NCBI GenBank assembly: GCA_035531755.1
Contig: DATKSK010000018.1
Span: forward strand, 17,814 to 81,813
Origin: Acidimicrobiales bacterium
GTDB lineage: Bacteria > Actinomycetota > Acidimicrobiia > Acidimicrobiales > UBA8190
Direction: 5' to 3'
Length of the DNA: 64,000 nucleotides
Shown one piece after another: positions 43,071 through 52,730 of the stretch. A program made the translations under genes and the position numbers. The notes below the pieces were generated by a model, which saw only the letters and a program-made list of their open reading frames with translations, ran no database searches and was not told the origin of the DNA. How positions within the stretch are numbered: the first letter of the stretch is position 1; every line of letters starts with the position of its first letter.

Positions 43071-43844
43071 CTACGAGGACGAGACGGTGACCTTCAGGAT
43101 CCGGTGGATCACCTTCGGCGGGACGCCGTTGGCGCTGGGGTTGGCGTTGCCGTCGGCGTTGATCTTCTGGGCCACGGCCATGCCCGACGTCACGTGGCCG
43201 AACAGCGTGTAGTTCGGCGCCAGGGAGGCGCCCTGGGCGCCGGTGACGATGAAGAACTGGCTCCCGTTGGTGTTCGGCCCGGAGTTCGCCATGGCCACGG
43301 CCCCCACCGGGTACTGGGGCGACGCCGGCTTGGGCAGCTCGTCGGCGAATTTGTAGCCCGGGCCGCCCGACCCGGTGCCCGTCGGGTCACCGGTCTGGTC
43401 CATGAACTTCGGGATCACGCGGTGGAACGTGACGCAGTTGTAGAAGTCGTGCCCGGCCAGGAAGACGAAGTTGTTGACCGTGAGCGGGGTGGTGGCGGCG
43501 TCGAGGGTGATCACGAACGTCCCCGCGTCGGTCTTCACCGTCGCCTTGTAGGTCTTCGACCCCTGGATGGCCATGGCCGGGGCCTTGCTCCAGTGCGGCT
43601 TGGTGAGGGTCGCGGTCGGGCTCGACGGGCAGCCGGCGGCCTGGGCGGTGTCGTCGGCGATCTGCTGGGCCGTCTTCTTCGTCTTGCCCCCGCTCACCAG
43701 CACGTAGAGGCCCACGGCAACGGCCACGATCACCACCAGGGTGATGGTGCGCCGCACCGTGGCGCGCCGGCGCCGCTGGCGCGCCAGGGCGGCCATCTTC
43801 GCTTCACGCGCGGCGCGCTTGCGGGCACGCTTCTCGGTGGGCAC
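43071..43844 (-). CDS. Membrane-anchored cyclophilin-type peptidyl-prolyl isomerase
   Basis: A 257-residue protein. A strongly basic N-terminus (residues 1-31) and one transmembrane helix (TITLVVIVAVAVGLYVLVSG) anchor it so that the isomerase domain is outside. The cyclophilin domain has YNCVTFHRVIPKFMDQTGDP, VAMANSGPNTNGSQFFIVTG and YTLFGHVTSGMAV. A short linker contains ADDTAQAAGCPSSP. The GTG start is eight bases after TAGGGT. It shares a 56-bp divergent region with lysC. Confidence 0.93.
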   Translation of the reverse strand: MPTEKRARKRAAREAKMAALARQRRRRATVRRTITLVVIVAVAVGLYVLVSGGKTKKTAQQIADDTAQAAGCPSSPTATLTKPHWSKAPAMAIQGSKTYKATVKTDAGTFVITLDAATTPLTVNNFVFLAGHDFYNCVTFHRVIPKFMDQTGDPTGTGSGGPGYKFADELPKPASPQYPVGAVAMANSGPNTNGSQFFIVTGAQGASLAPNYTLFGHVTSGMAVAQKINADGNANPSANGVPPKVIHRILKVTVSSS

Positions 43845-43852
43845 GGACCGAC

Positions 43853-43858
43853 ACCCTA
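43853..43858 (-). promoter_or_regulatory. Leaderless -10 element of the membrane cyclophilin gene
   Basis: TAGGGT on the minus strand, eight bases before the GTG at 43844. Confidence 0.55.
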
Positions 43859-43888
43859 CCGCCGCCGGGGGGCGGCGTGGCCAGCAGG

Positions 43889-43894
43889 TAGCGT
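43889..43894 (+). promoter_or_regulatory. Leaderless -10 element of lysC
   Basis: TAGCGT ends six bases before the GTG at 43901. It is only 30 bases from the opposing TAGGGT of the cyclophilin gene, so the two promoters are back to back. Confidence 0.6.
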
Positions 43895-43900
43895 CGATGC

Positions 43901-46170
<2,270 letters not shown>

Positions 46171-46173
46171 GCC

Positions 46174-46836
46174 CTACGCCCAGCCCGTCCGGCCGGCGAG
46201 CACCGAGATGCGCCGGGCGAGGTTGACGGCGTGGTCGCCGAAGCGCTCGTAGAACCGGGCGACCAGGGCGGCCTCGATCGCCACCGGCAGCGGCATCGAT
46301 CCGCTGGCGATCTCGGCGGTGAGCGTCACGTGCAGCTCGTCGAGCTCGTCGTCGAGGGACTCCACGTTGTCCGCCACCTCGGCGCGATCGGCGTAGGCGT
46401 CCGCCGTGGCGCGCCACATGTCGCACGCCACCTCGCCCATCTGCTCCACGAGCCCGCGGGCGCGCGGCGACAGCTCGACACCGAGGCCGCGCACCGCCCG
46501 GCGCGACACGTGCTCGGCGAGGTCGCCGCTGCGCTCGAGCTCGGGCAGCATGCGCAGGACGGCCACCAGGTACCGCAGCTCGTCGGGCCCGGTGGCGCGC
46601 TGGGCGAGCTGGCGCTGGGCCAGCTGCTCGACCTCGCGGTAGAGGGCGTCGATGGTCTCGTCGCTCTCGGCCAGGACACGGGCCGCCTCGCGGTCGCCGG
46701 CCAGCAGCGAGTGCGTGGCGCCGGCGACGCCTTCGCCGACGAGCGCGAAGAGCTTGATGATCTCGCGGTCGATGTGCGCCAGGCTCTCGGTGACCTCGTC
46801 GTCGCCACCCATCTGCACAACGACGCGCTTCGCCAC
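46174..46836 (-). CDS. phoU: Phosphate-signalling regulator PhoU
   Basis: About 220 residues made of two three-helix PhoU repeats (VTESLAHIDREIIKLFALVG, DELDELHVTLTAEI, FYERFGDHAVNLARRI, with E/DxxxD metal-binding patterns in RSGDLAEHV and RFGDHAVNLA). PhoU restrains the PhoR/Pst phosphate response. TACGGT at 46844-46849 lies seven bases before the GTG at 46836, so a leaderless start there is preferred; GTG 46845 overlaps the hexamer. No pst genes are adjacent. Confidence 0.92.
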   Translation of the reverse strand: MAKRVVVQMGGDDEVTESLAHIDREIIKLFALVGEGVAGATHSLLAGDREAARVLAESDETIDALYREVEQLAQRQLAQRATGPDELRYLVAVLRMLPELERSGDLAEHVSRRAVRGLGVELSPRARGLVEQMGEVACDMWRATADAYADRAEVADNVESLDDELDELHVTLTAEIASGSMPLPVAIEAALVARFYERFGDHAVNLARRISVLAGRTGWA

Positions 46837-46843
46837 GTGGGCC

Positions 46844-46849
46844 ACCGTA
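46844..46849 (-). promoter_or_regulatory. Leaderless -10 element of phoU
   Basis: TACGGT on the minus strand, seven bases before GTG 46836. It decides between two close GTG starts. Confidence 0.45.
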
Positions 46850-46855
46850 GCCCTC

Positions 46856-47857
46856 TCACCCCGGGCCGGCGTCGGTGCCCAGGGGCTCGGGGAAGAACCG
46901 GTGGTGGTGGCGGCCCGTGACCTCGTAGACGGCCGTCCCCCGCCGCCCGTCGTCGGTCTCCACGGCCATGAGGTGCTGGCCGCCGCCGTAGATCGGCCGG
47001 TAGGGCGCGCACCACCGGCCCGCCCCCCGCACGGTCACCGTGCTCGCGTCGGCCAGGGCGAAGGTCACCGTCCCCGCCAGGCCCTGCACGGCGGCGCCGT
47101 CGGGCCCGTAGGGGACCGCGTCGCCGGCGTCGTCGGTCCACGCCAGGTCGTGGTGGAAGTCCACGACCGGCACCGGCGCCCCGCCGTCGGCCGGCGCCCA
47201 GCACCCGTCGGTGAAGACCCGGGCCCCGTCGGCCAGCTCCCAGTGCCAGACCCCCAGCATGCCGTCGGGCAGTTGGATCGCCAGCCACGTCCACATGGGG
47301 ATGCGCCCGTGGTCGCGCACCCCCCACGAGTGGTCGCGCTGGCCCAGCCAGCCGTCGACGCGGCCGCCGGCCTCCCCGTTGCGGTACGAGCCGGTGAACG
47401 TCCCCGACTGGATCATGTGGCTCTGGTCCCAGAGCAGGGCGCCGGCCTCGTCGCGCAGGCGCCCCCGCCGCAGGCCGTAGGCCTGGGTCCGGGCCGTGAA
47501 CGTCAGATCGGCGTCGAACCCGTCGGCCGCCGTCACCACGACGCGCACCCGCCGGAAGGGCTCCTCCACGACGACCGACACGGGCCCCACGGTCGTGGTG
47601 TGGGAGTCGTCCCCGCTCGGGCGCTGGTAGTAGCGGAACACGAGCTCGCCGCCGACGCGGCCGAGGACGAGGGCGTCGAGGAGCTGCCGGGGCGGGTAGG
47701 CGGCCATGGCCACGACGACCACGTCGCTGCCGGCGTCGGGCCCGTGGGTCACGAAGAAGTAGCTCTCGCGCCAGTGCTCGTGCTCGATGCCGACGACCGC
47801 GAGCGGCTCGGGGAGCTGGTGGACGAACTGCTCGTCGGCGGCGTTCAGGCGGACCAC
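46856..47857 (-). CDS. DUF7064-like lipocalin-type protein linked to a phosphotransferase
   Basis: A 333-residue soluble beta-rich protein. The central segment SHMIQSGTFTGSYRNGEAGG, then VDGWLGQRDHSWGVRDHGRI and PMWTWLAIQLPDGMLGVWHW, matches the DUF7064/AttH-like family, related to hydroxyneurosporene hydratase-type lipocalins. These are often paired with phosphotransferase-family genes in actinobacteria, as here. The ligand is probably hydrophobic, but no activity is known to me. AGGAGG four bases upstream supports GTG 47857. The gene starts beyond a 27-bp tandem repeat array. Confidence 0.75.
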   Translation of the reverse strand: MVRLNAADEQFVHQLPEPLAVVGIEHEHWRESYFFVTHGPDAGSDVVVVAMAAYPPRQLLDALVLGRVGGELVFRYYQRPSGDDSHTTTVGPVSVVVEEPFRRVRVVVTAADGFDADLTFTARTQAYGLRRGRLRDEAGALLWDQSHMIQSGTFTGSYRNGEAGGRVDGWLGQRDHSWGVRDHGRIPMWTWLAIQLPDGMLGVWHWELADGARVFTDGCWAPADGGAPVPVVDFHHDLAWTDDAGDAVPYGPDGAAVQGLAGTVTFALADASTVTVRGAGRWCAPYRPIYGGGQHLMAVETDDGRRGTAVYEVTGRHHHRFFPEPLGTDAGPG

Positions 47858-47870
47858 GACACCTCCTGGG

Positions 47871-47951
47871 TCATGCGGCCGGCTCTTCCGGCCGGGTTCA
47901 TGCGGCCGGGTCTTCCGGCCGGGTTCATGCGGCCGGCTCTTCCGGCCGGGT
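47871..47951. repeat. Three tandem 27-bp repeats between phosphotransferase stop and next gene
   Basis: Units 47871-47897, 47898-47924 and 47925-47951 read tcatgcggccggctcttcc plus ggccgggt, the middle one with one change. Another nine bases of the unit (tcatgcggc) cover the phosphotransferase stop at 47952-47954. Each unit holds a hairpin (CGGCCGG with CCGGCCG) and an ATGA. The unit is nine codons, so the array reads as MNPAGRAGR repeats in a 36-residue frame (47845-47955) that starts by ATGA overlap; whether it is translated is unknown. Confidence 0.9.
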
Positions 47952-49112
47952 TCATGCGGCGCCGAGCAGCGACTCGGCGCCGAGGTCCTCGATCTGGGCG
48001 GCGTGACGTCGCGCCATGGTGAGGAACATGTCGTCGCCGCGCGCGGTGCGCTCCACCAGCATGGAGGCGCCCACCGCCATGACGTAGCCGGCGTAGGCGT
48101 GGCGGCGGTAGTCGGTCATGCAGTCGTCCCACGAGTAGCCCGGCACGCCGCCGGCGCACAGCCGCTCGTGGTACTCGCGCACGAGGTCGGTCTCGTGCTG
48201 CCGGCGCTCGGCGGTGGCGAGGCCGGCACCGACGAAGTACGACACGTCGGCCGCCCCCGGCCCGAGCGTGGTGGTCTGCCAGTCGACGACGGCCACGGCG
48301 CGGGCCTCGTCGGTGAAGAGGAGGTTGTCGAGCCGGTAGTCGGCGTGCTGCACGGTGCGCGGCCCGGGCCGCCGCCGCAGGTAGTCGCCGATGCGGGGGA
48401 AGAGCCGTTCGCCCACGCCGATGACGGCCGGGTCGAGCTGGTCGCCGTAGCGCTCGACGAACCCGCCGAAGAGCACGGGCAGCACCTCGGCCATCGCCCC
48501 GGGCTCGGGCCCCTGGCGCTCCAGCCACGGCAGGTGCTCCAGGGAGGGGTCGCCCCACCGCGGCGCGTGCAGCCGGGCGAGCTCGGCCAGGGCGAGCGAC
48601 GCCTGGTCGGGGCTGCACCCCGCCACCTGGTCCCCCTGGCGCGCCGGCGCCAGGTCCTCCAGCAGGAGGGCGAATTCCCCGGTGGCCGGGTCGACCTCGG
48701 CGGCGTAGCACCGGGGCGTGCGCACGCCGACGGTGGCGGCGACCTCCTGGTAGAAGCGCACCTCGACCTCCGACGTCCGCAACGCCAGCGCGGTGGCGCG
48801 GCTCGTCCGGTCGGCGGGCGTGAACTTGCCCACCAGCGTGCCCGGCGCGCCGGGCGCGTCGGCGTCGTAGGTGAGCCGGAAGCGGACGCAGTCCGCCATC
48901 TGCCCGGTCCCCACGGGCTCGGTGTCGAACGCCACCACCCGCCGGCCGCCCACCACCCCGGCACCGCGCAGCGCGTCGGTCAGCCAGTCCGTGCCGGCCT
49001 CCTCGGGCCGCCAGGGCGGGGGCGTCGCGCCGGGCACCGGGCGGATCGTACCGACGCCGGGCGGACCGACGCCGGGCGGACCGACGCCGGGCGGGACCGG
49101 CGCCGCCGTCAC
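47952..49112 (-). CDS. Phosphotransferase (aminoglycoside phosphotransferase/kinase fold)
   Basis: About 386 residues. The catalytic loop is VQHADYRLDNLLF (HxDxxxxN) and the metal-binding Asp is in AVVDWQTTTLGPGAADVSYF; FALLLEDLAPA is the hinge region. This is the phosphotransferase family PF01636, of which many actinobacterial members lie with acyl-CoA or lipid genes and have unknown substrates. An antibiotic-resistance function is not implied. The GTG at 49112 overlaps the ndh stop (GTGA), but the first 30 residues are PPGVG repeats encoded by a tandem array, so the real start may be the GTG about 75 bases further in. Confidence 0.82.
   Translation of the reverse strand: MTAAPVPPGVGPPGVGPPGVGTIRPVPGATPPPWRPEEAGTDWLTDALRGAGVVGGRRVVAFDTEPVGTGQMADCVRFRLTYDADAPGAPGTLVGKFTPADRTSRATALALRTSEVEVRFYQEVAATVGVRTPRCYAAEVDPATGEFALLLEDLAPARQGDQVAGCSPDQASLALAELARLHAPRWGDPSLEHLPWLERQGPEPGAMAEVLPVLFGGFVERYGDQLDPAVIGVGERLFPRIGDYLRRRPGPRTVQHADYRLDNLLFTDEARAVAVVDWQTTTLGPGAADVSYFVGAGLATAERRQHETDLVREYHERLCAGGVPGYSWDDCMTDYRRHAYAGYVMAVGASMLVERTARGDDMFLTMARRHAAQIEDLGAESLLGAA
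49051..49095. repeat. Three tandem 15-bp repeats just after the ndh stop
   Basis: ccgacgccgggcgga at 49051-49065 and 49066-49080, and ccgacgccgggcggg at 49081-49095. It begins 14 bases after the ndh stop in the gene's direction. If the phosphotransferase starts at 49112 the array encodes PPGVG three times. Confidence 0.9.
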
Positions 49113-50371
49113 CGGTCCGCCTCCACGTCGGCGACGATGAGGCGGGGGCCCGAGGGCCAGTCGAGATAGCGCCACCACCAGTTGACGAGCACGACGAGGC
49201 GGTTGCGGAACCCGATCAGGTAGACGAGGTGCAGCCCCAGCCACGCCAGCCACCCGAGGGTCCCCCGCAGGACGGGACCGCGGCGCAGCTGGGCGACCGC
49301 CGCATGCCGGCCGATGGTCGCCATCAGCCCCTTGTCGTGGTAGGCGAAGGCGGTGGTGGGCTCACCGGCCTGGCGCCGGAGGATCTGCCGGGCGGCGTGC
49401 TTCCCCGACTGCATCGCCACCTGGGCGACCTGGGGACAGGCCTCGGGCGCGCCCGGGCCGCGGGGGACGGCGCCGGCGTCGCCCACCACGAAGACCTCGG
49501 GATGGCCGGCGAGCGACAGGTCGGGCTCGAGCGTGACGCGCCCGCCCCGGCCGCGCGGCGTCGGCAGCGAGGCGGCCAGGGTGCCGTCGACGGTCACGCC
49601 CCCCGCCCACACCACCGCGGCGGCGCGCAGCCAGGTGCCGTTGGCCAGGCGCGCCCCCTCGGCGGTGACCTCGGCCACCGGCGTCCGCAGGCGGACGTCG
49701 ACGCCCCGGTCGCGCAGCGTCTGCGCCGCGTAGCGGCTCGAGTCCTCCTCGAACCCGGCCAGCAGCCGGTCGCCGGCCTCGAGGAGCACGACCCGGGTGC
49801 GATCGGGGTCGATGCGCAGGCGGTCCCGGCGTACCGAGACGTCGAGCAGCTCGACGAGCGCGCCGGCCATCTCGACGCCGGTGGCCCCGCCGCCCACCAC
49901 CACGAAGGTGGGCGCGCCGCCGTCGAAGTCCTCGGGCCGGGCGTCGGCCGCCTCGAGGCAGGCGAGGACGTGGTTCCGCAGGCGCCGGGCATCGGCGAGC
50001 GTGTAGAGCGGCAGCGCGTGCCGCGGGGCGCCGGGGACGGCGAAGAACCCCGTCGTGGCACCGGTGGCCACCACCAGCCGGTCGTACTCGAGCGCCGCGC
50101 CGTCGGCGAGGGCGACCGTGCGGGCCGCCAGGTCGACCGAGAGGGCGCGGCCGTGGCGGAAGGTGATGGTGGGCTCGCGGCCGAAGATGGTGCGCACCGG
50201 GTAGGCGACATCGGCGGGCTCGAGGCCGGCCGTGGCCACCTGGTAGAGCAGCGGCTGGAAGGTGTGGAAGTTGTGGTGGTCGACCAGGGTGACCTGTACG
50301 GGATGGCCGGCGAGGTGCCGGGCGGTGCTCAGCCCGGCGAACCCGGCGCCGATGACGACGACCCGCTCCAT
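49109..50371 (-). CDS. ndh: Type II NADH dehydrogenase (NDH-2)
   Basis: A 420-residue flavoprotein. The FAD motif is VVVIGAGFAGLSTARHLAGH, the NADH motif is FVVVGGGATGVEMAGALVEL, and the second FAD motif is EVFVVGDAGAVP. The quinone-region AACPQVAQVAMQ-like segment appears as PEACPQVAQVAMQSGKHAAR. The C-terminal LGLHLVYLIGFRNRLVVLVN is the amphipathic membrane anchor seen in NDH-2. It transfers electrons from NADH to quinone without pumping protons. It lies 19 bases downstream of the fused E1 gene, so NADH-producing and NADH-consuming steps may be co-expressed. Confidence 0.93.
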   Translation of the reverse strand: MERVVVIGAGFAGLSTARHLAGHPVQVTLVDHHNFHTFQPLLYQVATAGLEPADVAYPVRTIFGREPTITFRHGRALSVDLAARTVALADGAALEYDRLVVATGATTGFFAVPGAPRHALPLYTLADARRLRNHVLACLEAADARPEDFDGGAPTFVVVGGGATGVEMAGALVELLDVSVRRDRLRIDPDRTRVVLLEAGDRLLAGFEEDSSRYAAQTLRDRGVDVRLRTPVAEVTAEGARLANGTWLRAAAVVWAGGVTVDGTLAASLPTPRGRGGRVTLEPDLSLAGHPEVFVVGDAGAVPRGPGAPEACPQVAQVAMQSGKHAARQILRRQAGEPTTAFAYHDKGLMATIGRHAAVAQLRRGPVLRGTLGWLAWLGLHLVYLIGFRNRLVVLVNWWWRYLDWPSGPRLIVADVEADR

Positions 50372-50390
50372 GCGCCGGTCGGTGCGGTCC

Positions 50391-52601
50391 TCAGACCGCG
50401 GCCAGGGCACGCGCCGCGGTCACGATGTCGTCGACCTGGGGGAGGATGGCATGCTCCAGCGACGGCTCGTAGCCGACGAAGGTGTCGAGGGCGGTGACCC
50501 GTGAGACCGGCGCGTCGAGCGCCCAGAAGCAGTGCTCGGCCACCCAGGCCGCCACCTCCGCCCCGAACCCGGCCGTCAAGGTGTCCTCGTGCACGACGAG
50601 GAGCCGGCTCGTGCGCCGCACCGACTCGCACACCGCGTCGTGGTCCCACGGGGCGATGGTCCGCAGGTCCACGACCTCGATGTCGCATCCCTCCGCCGCC
50701 AGCTGGTCGGCCGCCACCAGCGACTTCTGCACGGTGGCGCCCCACGTCACGATGCTCAGGTGGCGGCCCGGGCGCACCAGCGCGGCGCGGCCGAAGGGAA
50801 GCGCCCATCCGACCGGGGGCAACGGGTCAGCGGCGTAGTGCTGGCGGTAGAGGTGCTTGTGCTCCAGGAAGAGCACGGGGTCCCCGGCGTCGAAGGCGCT
50901 GCGCAGCAGGCCCACGGCATCGCGGGCGCGCGACGGGAAGGCGATGAGCAGCCCCGGGATGTGGGCGAAGATCGACTCGCCGCTCTGGGAGTGCCAGATC
51001 GCCCCCCCGGTGAGGTAGCCGCCGATGGCCACGCGCACCACCAGCGGGCAGGTGAAGTCGCCGTTCGACCGCCACCGGATGGTGGCCGCCTCGCTGCGCA
51101 GCTGCTGCATCGCCGGCCAGATGTAGTCGAAGAACTGGATCTCCGCGCAGGGGCGCAGCCCGCGCAGGGCCTGGCCGATGCCGCGGCCCACGATGTTCGA
51201 CTCGGCGAGCGGCGTGTTGTAGCAGCGCGCCGAGCCGAAGCGTCGTTGCAGGCCCCGCGTCACGCCGAACACGCCGCCCTTGCCCTCGACCTGGTCCAGC
51301 ACCTCGTCGTCGGCGTCGGCCACGTCCTCGCCGAACACGCGGATGCGCTCGTCGCGGGCGAGCAGCTCGTGCAGTGTCAGGCGGATGGCCTCCGCCATGA
51401 CGACGGGCTCCTCGGCGCCGGGCTCGGGGCGGGGGTCGGGATCGGGATCGGGCAGCGCGGGCCGCGTGGGCAGCCGCACCACGTTGTCGGTGACGGTGGC
51501 CGGGTCGGGCCGGGGCGCGGCCAGTGCCTCTTCGGCGGCGCGCGCCGCGGTGTCGCGCGCCTCGGCGCGCATCTCGGTCGCCTGCTCGTGGGTGAGGATG
51601 CCGGCGGAGACGAGGGCGCGCTCGAAGGTGTCGATGGGGTCGTGCTCCTCCTCCTCGGCGAGCTCCTCGGGGTCGCGGTACTTGGCCTGGGAGTCCGCCG
51701 ACGAGTGGGAGTAGGGCCGGGTCACGTGGGCGTGGATCAGGCCCGGACCCTCCCCGGCGCGCACGCGGGCGACGGCGAGCGCCCCCTCGGTGCGGCAGGC
51801 GGCGTAGTCCCAGCCCTCCAGGGACGTCACCGCCAGGCCGCGGAACCCCCGCACGAGTTCGGCGACCGGTGCCGGCGACTGGTCCGCGGCGCGCACGGAG
51901 ATGGCGTACCCGTTGTCGGCCACGAGGAACAGCACCGGCAGGTGCAGGCGGCAGGCGGTGTTGAGGCTCTCCCAGAACTCGCCCTCGGAGGTGGCACCCT
52001 CACCGAGCGAGACGTACGTGATCTCGTCGCCCTCGGCGCGGCATCCCGGCAGCCCCGGGCGCCGGCCGATGTAGCGACCGGCTTCCGCGCACCCCACGGC
52101 GGGCAGGCACTGGCTGCCCGTGGGGCTCGACTGGGTGACGATGTTCTTCGTCACGGCCCCCCAGTGGCACGGCATCTGCCGGCCGCCCGATGCCGGGTCG
52201 AGCGACGAGCCCACGGCCTCCAGCATGATGTCGAGGGGCGTCACGCCCAGGGCGAGCACGAGCGCCCGGTCGCGGTAGTAGGGGAAGAACCAGTCGTAGG
52301 CGGGCCGCAACGAGCGGGCCAGCGCCAGGAGCACGACCTCGTGGCCGGCGCCGGAGATCTGGAAGAACACGCGGCTCTGCTTCTGCAGCAGGATCTCGCG
52401 GTCGTCGAGGGCGCGCGACAGGCACGCCGTCCGGAAGTCCGCCACGAGCTCCTCCACCGGGAACGGGCCCAGCGGGCCGTCCTGCCCGGTGCCCGGTGCG
52501 GGGCCCGCCACGGCGCCGTTCGGCGGGCCCGGGGCCTCGACGTCGGCACGGTCCTCGGGTGCCGCACCCGCACCTCGTGCCATCGCGCTCTTGCGCACCA
52601 C
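50391..52601 (-). CDS. Fused E1 alpha-beta of a branched-chain 2-oxoacid dehydrogenase
   Basis: A 736-residue fusion. The alpha part (about 50-350) has the ThDP motif SLGEGATSEGEFWESLNTAC through VADNGYAIS and the phosphorylation-loop-like RPYSHSSADSQAKYRD. An acidic Pro-rich linker (PDPDPDPRPEPGAEEP) joins the beta part (about 400-736), with VFGEDVADADDEVLDQVEGK, FGSARCYNTPLAESNIVGRG and AEIQFFDYIWPAMQQL. It decarboxylates 2-oxoacids from valine, leucine and isoleucine (family-based). E2 and E3 are not in the window. TAGCGT six bases before GTG 52601 supports that start. Confidence 0.92.
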   Translation of the reverse strand: MVRKSAMARGAGAAPEDRADVEAPGPPNGAVAGPAPGTGQDGPLGPFPVEELVADFRTACLSRALDDREILLQKQSRVFFQISGAGHEVVLLALARSLRPAYDWFFPYYRDRALVLALGVTPLDIMLEAVGSSLDPASGGRQMPCHWGAVTKNIVTQSSPTGSQCLPAVGCAEAGRYIGRRPGLPGCRAEGDEITYVSLGEGATSEGEFWESLNTACRLHLPVLFLVADNGYAISVRAADQSPAPVAELVRGFRGLAVTSLEGWDYAACRTEGALAVARVRAGEGPGLIHAHVTRPYSHSSADSQAKYRDPEELAEEEEHDPIDTFERALVSAGILTHEQATEMRAEARDTAARAAEEALAAPRPDPATVTDNVVRLPTRPALPDPDPDPRPEPGAEEPVVMAEAIRLTLHELLARDERIRVFGEDVADADDEVLDQVEGKGGVFGVTRGLQRRFGSARCYNTPLAESNIVGRGIGQALRGLRPCAEIQFFDYIWPAMQQLRSEAATIRWRSNGDFTCPLVVRVAIGGYLTGGAIWHSQSGESIFAHIPGLLIAFPSRARDAVGLLRSAFDAGDPVLFLEHKHLYRQHYAADPLPPVGWALPFGRAALVRPGRHLSIVTWGATVQKSLVAADQLAAEGCDIEVVDLRTIAPWDHDAVCESVRRTSRLLVVHEDTLTAGFGAEVAAWVAEHCFWALDAPVSRVTALDTFVGYEPSLEHAILPQVDDIVTAARALAAV

Positions 52602-52607
52602 TGTTGG

Positions 52608-52613
52608 ACGCTA
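52608..52613 (-). promoter_or_regulatory. Leaderless -10 element of the fused E1 gene
   Basis: TAGCGT on the minus strand, six bases before the GTG at 52601. The minus-strand genes from here to DUF7064 may form one operon. Confidence 0.6.
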
Positions 52614-52673
52614 CCCGTTCCGTCCGGCGACGAGCGGCGTCCGGGGTCCCCGGGGACTGTCACACCCCGGCGG

Positions 52674-52679
52674 TACGCT
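52674..52679 (+). promoter_or_regulatory. Putative -10 of rmuC
   Basis: TACGCT, about 50 bases before the ATG at 52731, leaving a leader that contains GGGAG. Confidence 0.4.
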
Positions 52680-52730
52680 CAGGCGCGTGCACCCTCGGAG
52701 CAGGGAAAACCCTCGGACCAGGGAGAGCAG

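Noticed and set aside
43845..43900. Lysine riboswitch before lysC
   Set aside because: Only 56 bases separate the divergent genes, and both appear leaderless, so there is no room for a riboswitch.
47871..47951. CRISPR-like array
   Set aside because: The repeats are contiguous with no spacers, and no cas genes are present. The same applies to the other tandem arrays.
47952..49112. Aminoglycoside resistance gene
   Set aside because: The kinase-fold motifs belong to a broad family, and the neighbourhood (DUF7064-like, NDH-2) does not suggest resistance.
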